Assembly: GCA_029557895.1 (NCBI GenBank)
Contig: JAKQHT010000020.1
Span: forward strand, 1 to 64,000
Reading direction: 5' to 3'
DNA: 64,000 bases
From: Bacteroidota bacterium
GTDB taxonomy: Bacteria > Bacteroidota > Bacteroidia > Flavobacteriales > Flavobacteriaceae
The translations under genes were made by a program, and so were the position numbers. Shown piece by piece: positions 7,534 to 15,704 of this stretch. The notes below the pieces were generated by a model that ran no database searches, had not been told where the DNA came from, and worked only from the letters and a program-made list of their open reading frames with translations. Within the stretch, counting starts at the first letter, position 1. Every line of letters starts with the position of its first letter.

Positions 7534-8073
7534 ATGAAAACACAATTTGGAACCCTGCTTAAAACAATGAGTGTCATTTGCACCATTTTACTATCTGTCA
7601 CCTTCGTTTCGTGCAGCAATAGCGATGACGATTCGAATGGCAATTACAGCATTAGTTTTAAAGCTAACGGCACACCCAAACACTTTACATCCCAACAGGT
7701 TGAAGAAGGTCTCTATATAGATAATTTCACTCCCTACAGGCTGACTTTCAGCGCATATAGCGACACGGAAACTATTTTTATAACCCTATATGACATGTTG
7801 TCCCTGACCGAAAGAAACTACAACGGTTACACAGTAACACAAACGGACACCAACGTCATTATTTCAGGGCCGACCATAGGATATCAAACAAATAACCTGA
7901 ATTACAGCACGGTACTCGATTCCAACTATCCCGATGTAGCTTTGGAGCTTACCGAAATAACATCAAACACCATGAAAGGCAGGTTTAGTGGCATCCTAAA
8001 ACGCAACGGTACTCCGGACATTGTCATAACCGAAGGAGAATTTGTTATTCCTTACAAGACCAACCCCAACTAA
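7534..8073 (+). CDS. Hypothetical lipoprotein
   Basis: A 179-residue protein with a lipoprotein signal (Cys27 in TFVSC) followed by an Asp/Ser-rich spacer (SNSDDDSNG). The rest is predicted beta-strand rich, of the kind seen in small flavobacterial surface lipoproteins (DUF6252-like organisation: strand, LYDM, ISGP, ending GEFVIPY). No catalytic motif is visible. It stands alone between a leftward gene and the carboxyltransferase. Function unknown. Confidence 0.7.
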   Translation: MKTQFGTLLKTMSVICTILLSVTFVSCSNSDDDSNGNYSISFKANGTPKHFTSQQVEEGLYIDNFTPYRLTFSAYSDTETIFITLYDMLSLTERNYNGYTVTQTDTNVIISGPTIGYQTNNLNYSTVLDSNYPDVALELTEITSNTMKGRFSGILKRNGTPDIVITEGEFVIPYKTNPN

Positions 8074-8179
8074 TAACTACCTACTTACACCTTTTATCGA
8101 TACCATGGCATTCAGAAGCATATAACAGCTTTTGCAAAACCATATTAGTTCGTATTTTAGCAAAAACTAAAATAAGAAC

Positions 8180-9823
8180 ATGGATCTCAACTTCAACAAA
8201 AACGAAGACCACAATAAGCTATTGATATCAGACTTAAAACGGCGAATGGCCAAAGTAAAACTTGGTGGTGGCCAAAAAAGCATCGAGAAACATCACGAGA
8301 AGGGCAAAATGACCGCAAGGGAGCGCATCGATTATTTGCTTGACCCAAAAGCTAAATGCATTGAAATAGGTGCATTTGCCGGAGAAGACATGTACCAGTC
8401 TCACGGTGGCTGCCCATCGGGTGGCGTGGTCGTGAAGATTGGGTACATCAAGGGCAAACAGTGCATTGTAGTTGCAAATGATGCCACGGTTAAGGCCGGG
8501 GCATGGTTTCCCATTACCGGAAAAAAGAACCTCCGTGCGCAAGAGATTGCTATCGAAAACAAACTACCTATAATCTATTTGGTAGATTCTGCCGGGGTTT
8601 ATTTGCCAATGCAAGACGAGATTTTTCCGGACAAAGAACATTTTGGTAGGATTTTCAGGAACAATGCCATCATGAGCAGTATGGGCATTACACAAATAGC
8701 TGCGGTGATGGGAAGTTGTGTTGCCGGTGGCGCTTACTTACCCATCATGAGCGATGAAGCCTTGATTGTCGACAAAACTGGAAGCATTTTTTTAGCGGGA
8801 AGCTATTTGGTCAAGGCGGCCATAGGTGAAAGCATCGACAACGAAACCCTTGGTGGCGCCACTACACATTCTGAAATCAGCGGCGTGACCGACTACAAGG
8901 CTAAAGATGACAAGGATGCGCTGGACCGGATCAAGAGCATCGTTGATAAAATCGGTGACTTTGACAAAGCCGGTTTCAACAGGGTACAACCGGAAAAGCC
9001 CACAGAAAACCCGGAAGAGATCTATGGCATCCTGCCGAGAAACCGTTCAGACCAATATGACATGTACGACATCATCAAACGACTGGTGGACCAAAGCCAA
9101 TACGATGAATACAAGGCCGGCTATGGCAAGACCATCATCACTTGCTATGCCCGGATTGACGGTTGGGCAGTAGGCATCGTAGCCAACCAACGCCACATAG
9201 TAAAGACCACGGGAGCCAAGACCAAACCCACAGAAATGCAGTTTGGCGGTGTTATATACAACGATTCTGCAGATAAGGCCACGCGGTTTATCGCCAATTG
9301 CAACCAGAAGAAAATCCCTTTAGTGTTTTTGCAAGATGTTACCGGATTCATGGTGGGCAGCAAGAGCGAACATTCCGGAATCATAAAAGATGGCGCCAAA
9401 ATGGTAAATGCCGTGAGCAATTCTGTGGTACCTAAATTCACGGTCATTGTTGGTAACAGCTATGGTGCCGGCAATTATGCCATGTGCGGCAAGGCGTATG
9501 ACCCACGGCTCATTGTGGCCTGGCCAAGTGCCGAGCTTGCCGTAATGAGCGGCAGTTCGGCGGCAAAAGTGCTTTTGCAAATTGAAAAAGCCTCTCTGGA
9601 GAAACAAGGCGAAAAAATCACCAAAGACAAAGAAGACGAACTCTACAACACCATCAAAGCCCGTTATGACATTCAGGTATCGCCCTACTATGCGGCAGCA
9701 CGCTTGTGGACGGACGCCATTATCGACCCTCTGGACACACGCACCTGGATCAGTATGGGCATTGAGGCCGCAAACCATGCACCGATAGAGAAACAGTTCA
9801 ATCTGGGGATTTTGCAGGTTTGA
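8180..9823 (+). CDS. Acyl-CoA carboxylase, carboxyltransferase (beta) subunit
   Basis: 547 residues of the carboxyltransferase family, which moves CO2 from biotin to an acyl-CoA. Seen are MTARERIDYLLD near the N-terminus, SAGVYLPMQDE, the glycine-rich oxyanion regions GSCVAGGAYLPIMSD and SYGAGNYAMCGKAYDP, and AVMSGSSAAKVL. The SAGVYLPMQ and QSHGGCPSGG features resemble methylcrotonyl-CoA carboxylase beta subunits more than propionyl-CoA ones. The biotin carboxylase partner is not adjacent. Leucine catabolism is likely but the substrate cannot be fixed from sequence alone. Confidence 0.88.
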   Translation: MDLNFNKNEDHNKLLISDLKRRMAKVKLGGGQKSIEKHHEKGKMTARERIDYLLDPKAKCIEIGAFAGEDMYQSHGGCPSGGVVVKIGYIKGKQCIVVANDATVKAGAWFPITGKKNLRAQEIAIENKLPIIYLVDSAGVYLPMQDEIFPDKEHFGRIFRNNAIMSSMGITQIAAVMGSCVAGGAYLPIMSDEALIVDKTGSIFLAGSYLVKAAIGESIDNETLGGATTHSEISGVTDYKAKDDKDALDRIKSIVDKIGDFDKAGFNRVQPEKPTENPEEIYGILPRNRSDQYDMYDIIKRLVDQSQYDEYKAGYGKTIITCYARIDGWAVGIVANQRHIVKTTGAKTKPTEMQFGGVIYNDSADKATRFIANCNQKKIPLVFLQDVTGFMVGSKSEHSGIIKDGAKMVNAVSNSVVPKFTVIVGNSYGAGNYAMCGKAYDPRLIVAWPSAELAVMSGSSAAKVLLQIEKASLEKQGEKITKDKEDELYNTIKARYDIQVSPYYAAARLWTDAIIDPLDTRTWISMGIEAANHAPIEKQFNLGILQV

Positions 9824-9886
9824 ACCCACCAATGCACTGCCACAGAAATCAAAACTGCTGTAGTCAATTACAAAGCAACTTGATTT

Positions 9887-11335
9887 TCAACTGTGAACAT
9901 CAGAATATTTCTCAATCAACCGAACTATCAAGTCGTTCAGTTTTTCAACCTTATAATCGTCAGCGGTAGGCTTTAAATGCGGATTCCCAATACCGCTATC
10001 GTCGGTAAGGAACACATAGGTTCCATTTGTTGACACACTGAAAAACCGCATCAGAAATTCAACATCTTTATTGGCACCGCTTGCCACGATCGGGATGATT
10101 TTAATGCCTTTTTCTTGTGCCAATTTTATTTGTGCTTTAATGATTGCGACATTTTCCTGTGTGTAATGTGGCGGTGCATCCAAAAGCAGGAACAACAACT
10201 TGGTTTTGGAATCGGTACGCCATGATTTTGACATAGATACCCGCAAGGCCTCTTGTACTGCCTCTTCATAATCGCCTCCTCCGTCGGCTCTTTGACGGGA
10301 CAGAAAGTCTTTGGCAGCATCAATATTGGTATCAAAATCATAATCCCTAACAACATACTCGTCTCCTTCATCTCTATAAAACGTCAGTGCCACACGCTTC
10401 CTTTCGATAGACTTGTTCACTCTGTCAAAAATATTTTTCAGCTCTGATTTCAGATATTCCATTTCATCGCCCATAGATCCGGTCGCATCTATAGTAAACA
10501 TCACATCCAGATTGTTTTGTGATTGGGTTGGTTCCAATTGAAATTCGACCGTTTTGTGGTCTTTGATTTTCATTCCATGGACCTTGCCGTTTTGATATGC
10601 CTGGACAACATAGGATTCGTTTTCATAATTGAGTTTCGGATCTTTGAACAGTACTGCTTTCCCAAGCGCATCGGTCAAGGCCGTCATGAGAAGTTGATTG
10701 TTTCCATTGTATAGTGATACCTTGATGTTTGGCACCGCTACGCACTGATTATCAGTAATAAGCACATCAACCTTTTGTTCAAGATAGAAACCCCATTTGT
10801 TTTGAAGGGGTAGATTGTCATTGCTTTTAAGCGCCTTGAGCCATGCATCCCATTTTTCTATATCGTTTATCTCTCCGGCGGTAAGCTGGCCAGATTGTGG
10901 TTCATTTATTGACTTTCTTCCAATTGTGGTTTTACCTACGCCCATTGCCGTTGACGATTCGGATATAGATGACATCCCTCTTAGTGTCACTCTACTTTTT
11001 CCATCCTTTTTTATTGCCACGCTTGTAACCATCACTTCATCAAAAGAAACTTCGGGATGCAAGGACACGTTAATGGTATTTTCATCGCCCACTGTGCGTT
11101 CTTGCATTACATAGCCAACGTACGAATACTGGAGGGTAGCTCCCATTTTCACATTGATGGAATACTTCCCGCTAAAATCTGTCTGAACGCCTTTGGACGT
11201 ACCTTTTTCAATAACAATAACTCCGGGGAGCGCGAATCCAGTTTCATCGGTAACTGTGCCACTAATTGTTTTTTGCTGTGCAGATAATTGCCCTGAAACC
11301 AATAGAAACAAGGCAAAATATAGTATTTGTTTCAT
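9887..11335 (-). CDS. Secreted CarboxypepD_reg + von Willebrand factor A protein
   Basis: 482 residues. A signal peptide ends about residue 19. A carboxypeptidase-regulatory beta-sandwich follows (TISGTVTDETGFALPGVIV to about residue 95) with a SusC-like TSVAIKKDGK motif after it, but there is no beta-barrel. A second Ig-like segment spans about 185-265. A VWA domain occupies about 275-470, with a MIDAS motif DATGSMGDE and later LLLDAPPHYT. VWA domains bind metal-dependent protein ligands. Single gene, leftward. Possibly a surface adhesion or scaffold protein; partner unknown. Confidence 0.75.
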   Translation of the reverse strand: MKQILYFALFLLVSGQLSAQQKTISGTVTDETGFALPGVIVIEKGTSKGVQTDFSGKYSINVKMGATLQYSYVGYVMQERTVGDENTINVSLHPEVSFDEVMVTSVAIKKDGKSRVTLRGMSSISESSTAMGVGKTTIGRKSINEPQSGQLTAGEINDIEKWDAWLKALKSNDNLPLQNKWGFYLEQKVDVLITDNQCVAVPNIKVSLYNGNNQLLMTALTDALGKAVLFKDPKLNYENESYVVQAYQNGKVHGMKIKDHKTVEFQLEPTQSQNNLDVMFTIDATGSMGDEMEYLKSELKNIFDRVNKSIERKRVALTFYRDEGDEYVVRDYDFDTNIDAAKDFLSRQRADGGGDYEEAVQEALRVSMSKSWRTDSKTKLLFLLLDAPPHYTQENVAIIKAQIKLAQEKGIKIIPIVASGANKDVEFLMRFFSVSTNGTYVFLTDDSGIGNPHLKPTADDYKVEKLNDLIVRLIEKYSDVHS

Positions 11336-11548
11336 AATAATTGATTTTGATTTAGCGTAAAACTATACACCTATCAACTGATATGAAACCACTAATGAGC
11401 AAAACGGCACTTTAAATGAGCAAAACGTCTGTTTCGCTGGTTTAGGAGGCTGTTTGATTTGTTTTAGTATATTCTGTTTGAAACACGTTGTGGCAGCAGT
11501 ATTCCTAAAAGATTCGAAGTTTGTCCAAAAATAAAGACGACCATATCG

Positions 11549-12616
11549 TTAGATTAATACTGAACAGGCCTTTAAGGTTTCTTTCCTCTGTATTTTTCCT
11601 GTTGGGGTCATCAGGAATTTCGGGACAGCATATATTTTTTTGGGAATTTCAAATTTTTCAAGTTCATCAAAAACGGTTTTGTCGAGGGTATCAGAATCGC
11701 TTTCGAGTACCAACACCAAGTGTTCGCCCAGTCGTTCATCGGGTTCAGATGCAATAAAGAACTGTGTTTTGATGTGACCTTTTAGCTTTTCTTCAATCTG
11801 TTCTGGAAACAACTTGACACCTCCGGAATTGATAACGTTGTCAATACGTCCCAACCATTCAAATTCGGTAGTGGAATGCAGCGTTACCAAATCGTTGGTT
11901 ATGATGATTTCTTCAGAAACGCTCGGAGCGTCGACCACCAGACATCCGCGATCGTCCTGGGACAATTTGACCCCGGGCAATGCCTTGAAATACGGAGTTT
12001 TGCTTTTTAAGTTGAGTGGTTTAAGAGCAATGTGCGTTGCGGTCTCGGTCATGCCATACGTAGCATAGACTTTGCATTTGAGGCTTTGCACCAACCCTAC
12101 CAGGTGTTTGGATACCGATGATCCACCTACAATAATATTTTTTACATTATGCAGATAGCCAAGGGTCAACTCTAACTGCATAGGCAACATGGCCACAAAA
12201 TGATACACCTTGTCATAGTCAAAAATGGGCTGCGACGTGGGTTCTACAACATCCAGTTCGAGACCCAAAATCATCGCACGCACCAGCATCATTTTCCCAG
12301 CGATATAGTTGCAGGGCAAGCAATGCAAAGAAGTATCGCCGGGTTTTAGCTTCAGGTAATCGCCAGTGGCAATGGAAGAATTGACCATGGCCTGTTTCTT
12401 GAGTTTGATAGTTTTGGGCTTACCTGTAGAACCCGATGTGTGCACCAGAATATGGTCTTTATCATCGAGCCAATCGAGCAAGAATCTACCCATAATCTTT
12501 TCGTAATGCTCACCTTCCTTGATATAGCTGTAAGCCACTTCCTTAAGCTCTTCAAAGCCATAACTGCCCCCATTGAGCCTAAAAAGCATATGTATTTTAT
12601 CGTATGTTGGCGTCAT
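11549..12616 (-). CDS. menE: o-Succinylbenzoate-CoA ligase
   Basis: A 355-residue AMP-forming ligase that activates o-succinylbenzoate with CoA in menaquinone synthesis. Shows the P-loop HTSGSTGKPK (59-68), ATYGMTETATH, WLGRIDNVINSGGVKLFPEQIE and the C-terminal GKIQRK catalytic lysine region. It is short for the superfamily, as usual for flavobacterial MenE, which lack part of the N-terminal domain. The start overlaps the CPBP gene end by 20 bp, and menC lies just upstream in the same leftward operon, supporting the assignment. Confidence 0.9.
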   Translation of the reverse strand: MTPTYDKIHMLFRLNGGSYGFEELKEVAYSYIKEGEHYEKIMGRFLLDWLDDKDHILVHTSGSTGKPKTIKLKKQAMVNSSIATGDYLKLKPGDTSLHCLPCNYIAGKMMLVRAMILGLELDVVEPTSQPIFDYDKVYHFVAMLPMQLELTLGYLHNVKNIIVGGSSVSKHLVGLVQSLKCKVYATYGMTETATHIALKPLNLKSKTPYFKALPGVKLSQDDRGCLVVDAPSVSEEIIITNDLVTLHSTTEFEWLGRIDNVINSGGVKLFPEQIEEKLKGHIKTQFFIASEPDERLGEHLVLVLESDSDTLDKTVFDELEKFEIPKKIYAVPKFLMTPTGKIQRKETLKACSVLI

Positions 12617-13583
12617 CAGTATCGTCTCCTATAAAATTATAATCTTCTTTTGTCGGGACAATAACTTTTCCTAAGAGTTTTTCTTTCCAGTTGTCCCATT
12701 TATAAATTCTGGAAAATATGAACAGTAATATGGGAAAAAGTACAAACACCGGCATAAATACGTCCATAAATCCTGCGCCCGAAGGATCAGAAGTATCCTT
12801 AAAGATAGAATGTGTCTGAAATGCGGTCCAGTCTGCGGTAACGAGCAGAGCGGTAAAAAGGTTGTTTGCAGCATGAAAACCAAGTGCAAGTTCCAACCCT
12901 TCATCCATAAGGGTCAAAATGCCCAAAAACAGTCCTGTACCAATATAGTAAACCATTATCACCGGGCCGAGCTTATCCACTTCGGGATTGGCAAAGTGCA
13001 ACAGACCGAACACTGCGGAAGTGATCAGTAATGGCACCCATTTGTTTTTGGCGAGCACCCCTATTCCCTGCATCAAATAGCCTCTGAACAGATATTCTTC
13101 AAAACTTGTTTGAAGCGGCACCAACAAAAAAGCGATAACGCACAATACCAAAAAAGGTTGCAACTCAAAATTCCAAACATAGCCTTCGGGTTCCAAAAAA
13201 TAATCGAGCAATACCATACCTGATGAGATAATGCCCCAAAACGCAAAGGCAAACCAGAAACGTTTCCAATCGATGCGAGGTCGAGAAGTCGTCAGTGAGC
13301 GCAACGACTGTCTGTGCAAAAATTTTGCTCCCAACAGCAAGAATAGCAAACCGCCGGCAAAGGGCAATAGAATCAGCACCATATTTATGTTGGACTCAAA
13401 CAGGGCCATGATGTACGCCGGGTCTTGCATTCGTGAAATATCGACACTACCCTGTGCTGTTTTAAATGCTATGGCCACCATGTGCGGCAACGAAAAAACG
13501 AACACGCCAACAATGGCAATCAGTACTCCCAAAACATACCGCCACCAATCGTGCAATACTTTATAGGTTTGAGCTATATACAT
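12597..13583 (-). CDS. CPBP-family intramembrane protease
   Basis: 328 residues with about eight hydrophobic segments. The CPBP (CAAX protease/Rce1, ABI) motifs are present: EExxxR (FEEYLFRG, Glu162-Glu163-Arg167), LLHFANPE (His196) and GFHAANNLF (His237). These residues coordinate the metal or water in the membrane. The C-terminal ~50 residues are cytosolic and hydrophilic. It sits between menC (10 bp gap) and menE (20-bp overlap), a common arrangement in Flavobacteriia, but a link to menaquinone is not known to me. Substrate unknown. Confidence 0.85.
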   Translation of the reverse strand: MYIAQTYKVLHDWWRYVLGVLIAIVGVFVFSLPHMVAIAFKTAQGSVDISRMQDPAYIMALFESNINMVLILLPFAGGLLFLLLGAKFLHRQSLRSLTTSRPRIDWKRFWFAFAFWGIISSGMVLLDYFLEPEGYVWNFELQPFLVLCVIAFLLVPLQTSFEEYLFRGYLMQGIGVLAKNKWVPLLITSAVFGLLHFANPEVDKLGPVIMVYYIGTGLFLGILTLMDEGLELALGFHAANNLFTALLVTADWTAFQTHSIFKDTSDPSGAGFMDVFMPVFVLFPILLFIFSRIYKWDNWKEKLLGKVIVPTKEDYNFIGDDTDDANIR

Positions 13584-13593
13584 ACGTTTCTAT

Positions 13594-14628
13594 TTACAAA
13601 TTAAAGTTCCATACCATGGAATTATCATAGCGCAATGTACCATTTTTTACAATTAATGGTGAAGAAAAATTGTTGGTGAACAAACTTCCCGTTCCAAGGC
13701 CCTGAAACATTCTGTTCCCCAGCGTGTAAGTCCATTGCGCAATGGCATTGAGGCCCACATTGCTCTCCAATGCGCTTGTTATCCACCAACCCGCACCATT
13801 GGCCTGGGCAAGCTCTATCCAGGTGGCACTCCCCGAAAAACCCCCTATGAAACTGGGTTTCAAAATGATATATTGCGGCTTTATAGTTTGTAGGAGCGTG
13901 CGCTGCTTTGCCCGGTCAAAAACACCAATCAGTTCTTCGTCGAGCGCTATCGGTAGCGGCGTTGTCTCGCAGAGGCTGGCCATTTCCTGCCATTGCCCGG
14001 TTTTAATGGGCTGCTCTATGGAATGTAAATCAAATTCGGACAGCCGTTTTAATTTATCAGGAGCTTCTTTTGGCAAAAAGGCTCCATTGGCATCTACTCT
14101 CAATTCGATATCTTTTGAAGAAAATTCTTTTCGTATAGATTTCAAAAGCTGTAATTCGGTTTCAAAATCGATAGCTCCTATTTTTAGTTTGATGCATCCA
14201 AAACCACTTTCTATTTTGCTCTTGATCTGTTGTTCCATAAACCTTTCGGTACCCATCCAGATCAGTCCGTTAATCGGAATGGCCTTTTCTCCTTGAGTAA
14301 ACTGCGAGGGGAACAATTCAAACGGATGGTTGCTTTCCAAAGATTTAAAAGCCATTTCCAAACCAAAAAGAATACTCGGAAACTCTATAAGTTGACCGCA
14401 CAAAGTGTCAGCTCCCAAATGGATGTTTTTGCAAACCCAAGCCAGTTTTGCTTCATAATCTGGACGGTCGTCAGCAGAAAGCCCCCTCAAGATGCCACAT
14501 TCGCCAATGCCTTTTCGGTGTTGGTGCTCAATGATGATAAACCAAGTTTCTTTTGTAGTCAGCACCCCGCGCGATGTACCGCCGGGCAGTTTGAATTGGA
14601 GAATATGCCTTGTGTAGGTAGCTGTCAT
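13594..14628 (-). CDS. menC: o-Succinylbenzoate synthase
   Basis: A 344-residue enolase-superfamily enzyme that dehydrates SHCHC to o-succinylbenzoate in menaquinone synthesis. Catalytic features are KLK (147-149), metal ligands Asp179 (RVDANGAF), Glu205 (SIEQPI) and Asp230 (ALDEEL), and Lys257 (LKPSFIGG). The N-terminal capping domain precedes. First gene of the menC-CPBP-menE operon. Genes for MenF, MenD, MenB and MenA are not in the window. Confidence 0.9.
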   Translation of the reverse strand: MTATYTRHILQFKLPGGTSRGVLTTKETWFIIIEHQHRKGIGECGILRGLSADDRPDYEAKLAWVCKNIHLGADTLCGQLIEFPSILFGLEMAFKSLESNHPFELFPSQFTQGEKAIPINGLIWMGTERFMEQQIKSKIESGFGCIKLKIGAIDFETELQLLKSIRKEFSSKDIELRVDANGAFLPKEAPDKLKRLSEFDLHSIEQPIKTGQWQEMASLCETTPLPIALDEELIGVFDRAKQRTLLQTIKPQYIILKPSFIGGFSGSATWIELAQANGAGWWITSALESNVGLNAIAQWTYTLGNRMFQGLGTGSLFTNNFSSPLIVKNGTLRYDNSMVWNFNL

Positions 14629-14687
14629 ACGGATTTCAAAAATAGGTAATTATTTTTGTACTTTAGCGGTAAAACAAGAATAAAACC

Positions 14688-15590
14688 ATGCCCGAATTCC
14701 CCAACATCATTCTTTATGCCATCCCGTTGTTTGTGCTTTCCATACTATTGGAACTCTACATTACAACCAAGGAAAACATCAAGGCTTATGAAGCGAAAGA
14801 TGCGTTTTCGTCCATAGCTATGGGGCTTGGCAATGTGCTTTTGGGTTTTTTCAGTAAAGCGGTCGTAATTTTTGGGCTTTTTTTGGTGTATGACCACCTT
14901 CGGCTCTTCACCATCCCAATATCATGGTGGTCGTTCGTAATACTCTTTTTTGCCGATGACCTTTCGTATTACTGGTTTCATCGCATTTCGCACCAATGCC
15001 GATTGTTTTGGGCATCGCATGTGGTCCACCATTCGTCGCAGCATTACAATTTGAGCACCGCCTTGCGACAAACTTGGTCGGGTGGGTTTTATTCATTTAT
15101 CTTTTGGCTATGGCTGCCATTATTGGGCTTTCATCCGGCAATGATCATGTTCCAAATGTCCATCAGCCTGCTTTACCAATTTTGGATACATACCGAGGCC
15201 ATCCAAAAAATGCCCAAATGGTTTGAAGCAGTGATGAACACGCCATCGCACCACCGTGTGCACCACGGCAGCAACCCCATGTACCTGGACAGGAACCATG
15301 CGGGCATCCTCATTATTTGGGACAAACTTTTCGGCACGTTTCAACCGGAACTTGAACAAGAAAAGGTGGTGTACGGACTGACCTCCAACATCAACACCTA
15401 CAACCCAATAAAAATCGCTTTTCACGAGTGGCTGGGCCTGGCCAAGGATGCCATAACGGGAAGAAAATCGATGGGCGACCGTATCAGATACCTTTTAAAA
15501 CCACCCGGTTGGCGGCATGACGGTACAGGAAAAATGAGCAACGACCTTCGCAGGGAATGGATGGACAAATCTGGTAATGTCATGCCCTGA
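14688..15590 (+). CDS. Sterol desaturase / fatty acid hydroxylase family membrane protein
   Basis: 300 residues, integral membrane di-iron oxygenase. Histidine boxes are HRISH (98-102), HVVHH (111-115) and HHRVHH (188-193), with DRNHAG after. Four to six membrane segments surround them. The family hydroxylates or desaturates lipids using O2; the lipid is unknown. It is transcribed rightward, divergent from menC. Its stop lies 18 bp before the outer end of the helicase cassette, so the insertion did not damage it. Confidence 0.85.
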   Translation: MPEFPNIILYAIPLFVLSILLELYITTKENIKAYEAKDAFSSIAMGLGNVLLGFFSKAVVIFGLFLVYDHLRLFTIPISWWSFVILFFADDLSYYWFHRISHQCRLFWASHVVHHSSQHYNLSTALRQTWSGGFYSFIFWLWLPLLGFHPAMIMFQMSISLLYQFWIHTEAIQKMPKWFEAVMNTPSHHRVHHGSNPMYLDRNHAGILIIWDKLFGTFQPELEQEKVVYGLTSNINTYNPIKIAFHEWLGLAKDAITGRKSMGDRIRYLLKPPGWRHDGTGKMSNDLRREWMDKSGNVMP

Positions 15591-15607
15591 CCTACCACCA
15601 GTTGTTT

Positions 15608-15704
15608 TGCTAACGTTTTGGGGCTTTGCTAGGGAGCGGTTTTTAGCACTACCTTTGATACGAAGCACTAAACCCGCTCTCTTGCAAAACCCTTGTTATC
15701 TGTT
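15608..15704 (-). other. attC-like recombination site 3
   Basis: On the minus strand the site runs from AACAGATAAC (15704-15695) to GTTAGCA (15614-15608). Arms on the plus strand are GGGCTTTGC 15621-15629 with GCAAAACCC 15684-15692 (one mismatch), and GAGCGG 15634-15639 with CCGCTC 15674-15679. Crossover is predicted between 15614 and 15613. The last 11 codons and stop of the helicase gene lie inside it, as often seen in cassettes. Confidence 0.65.
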
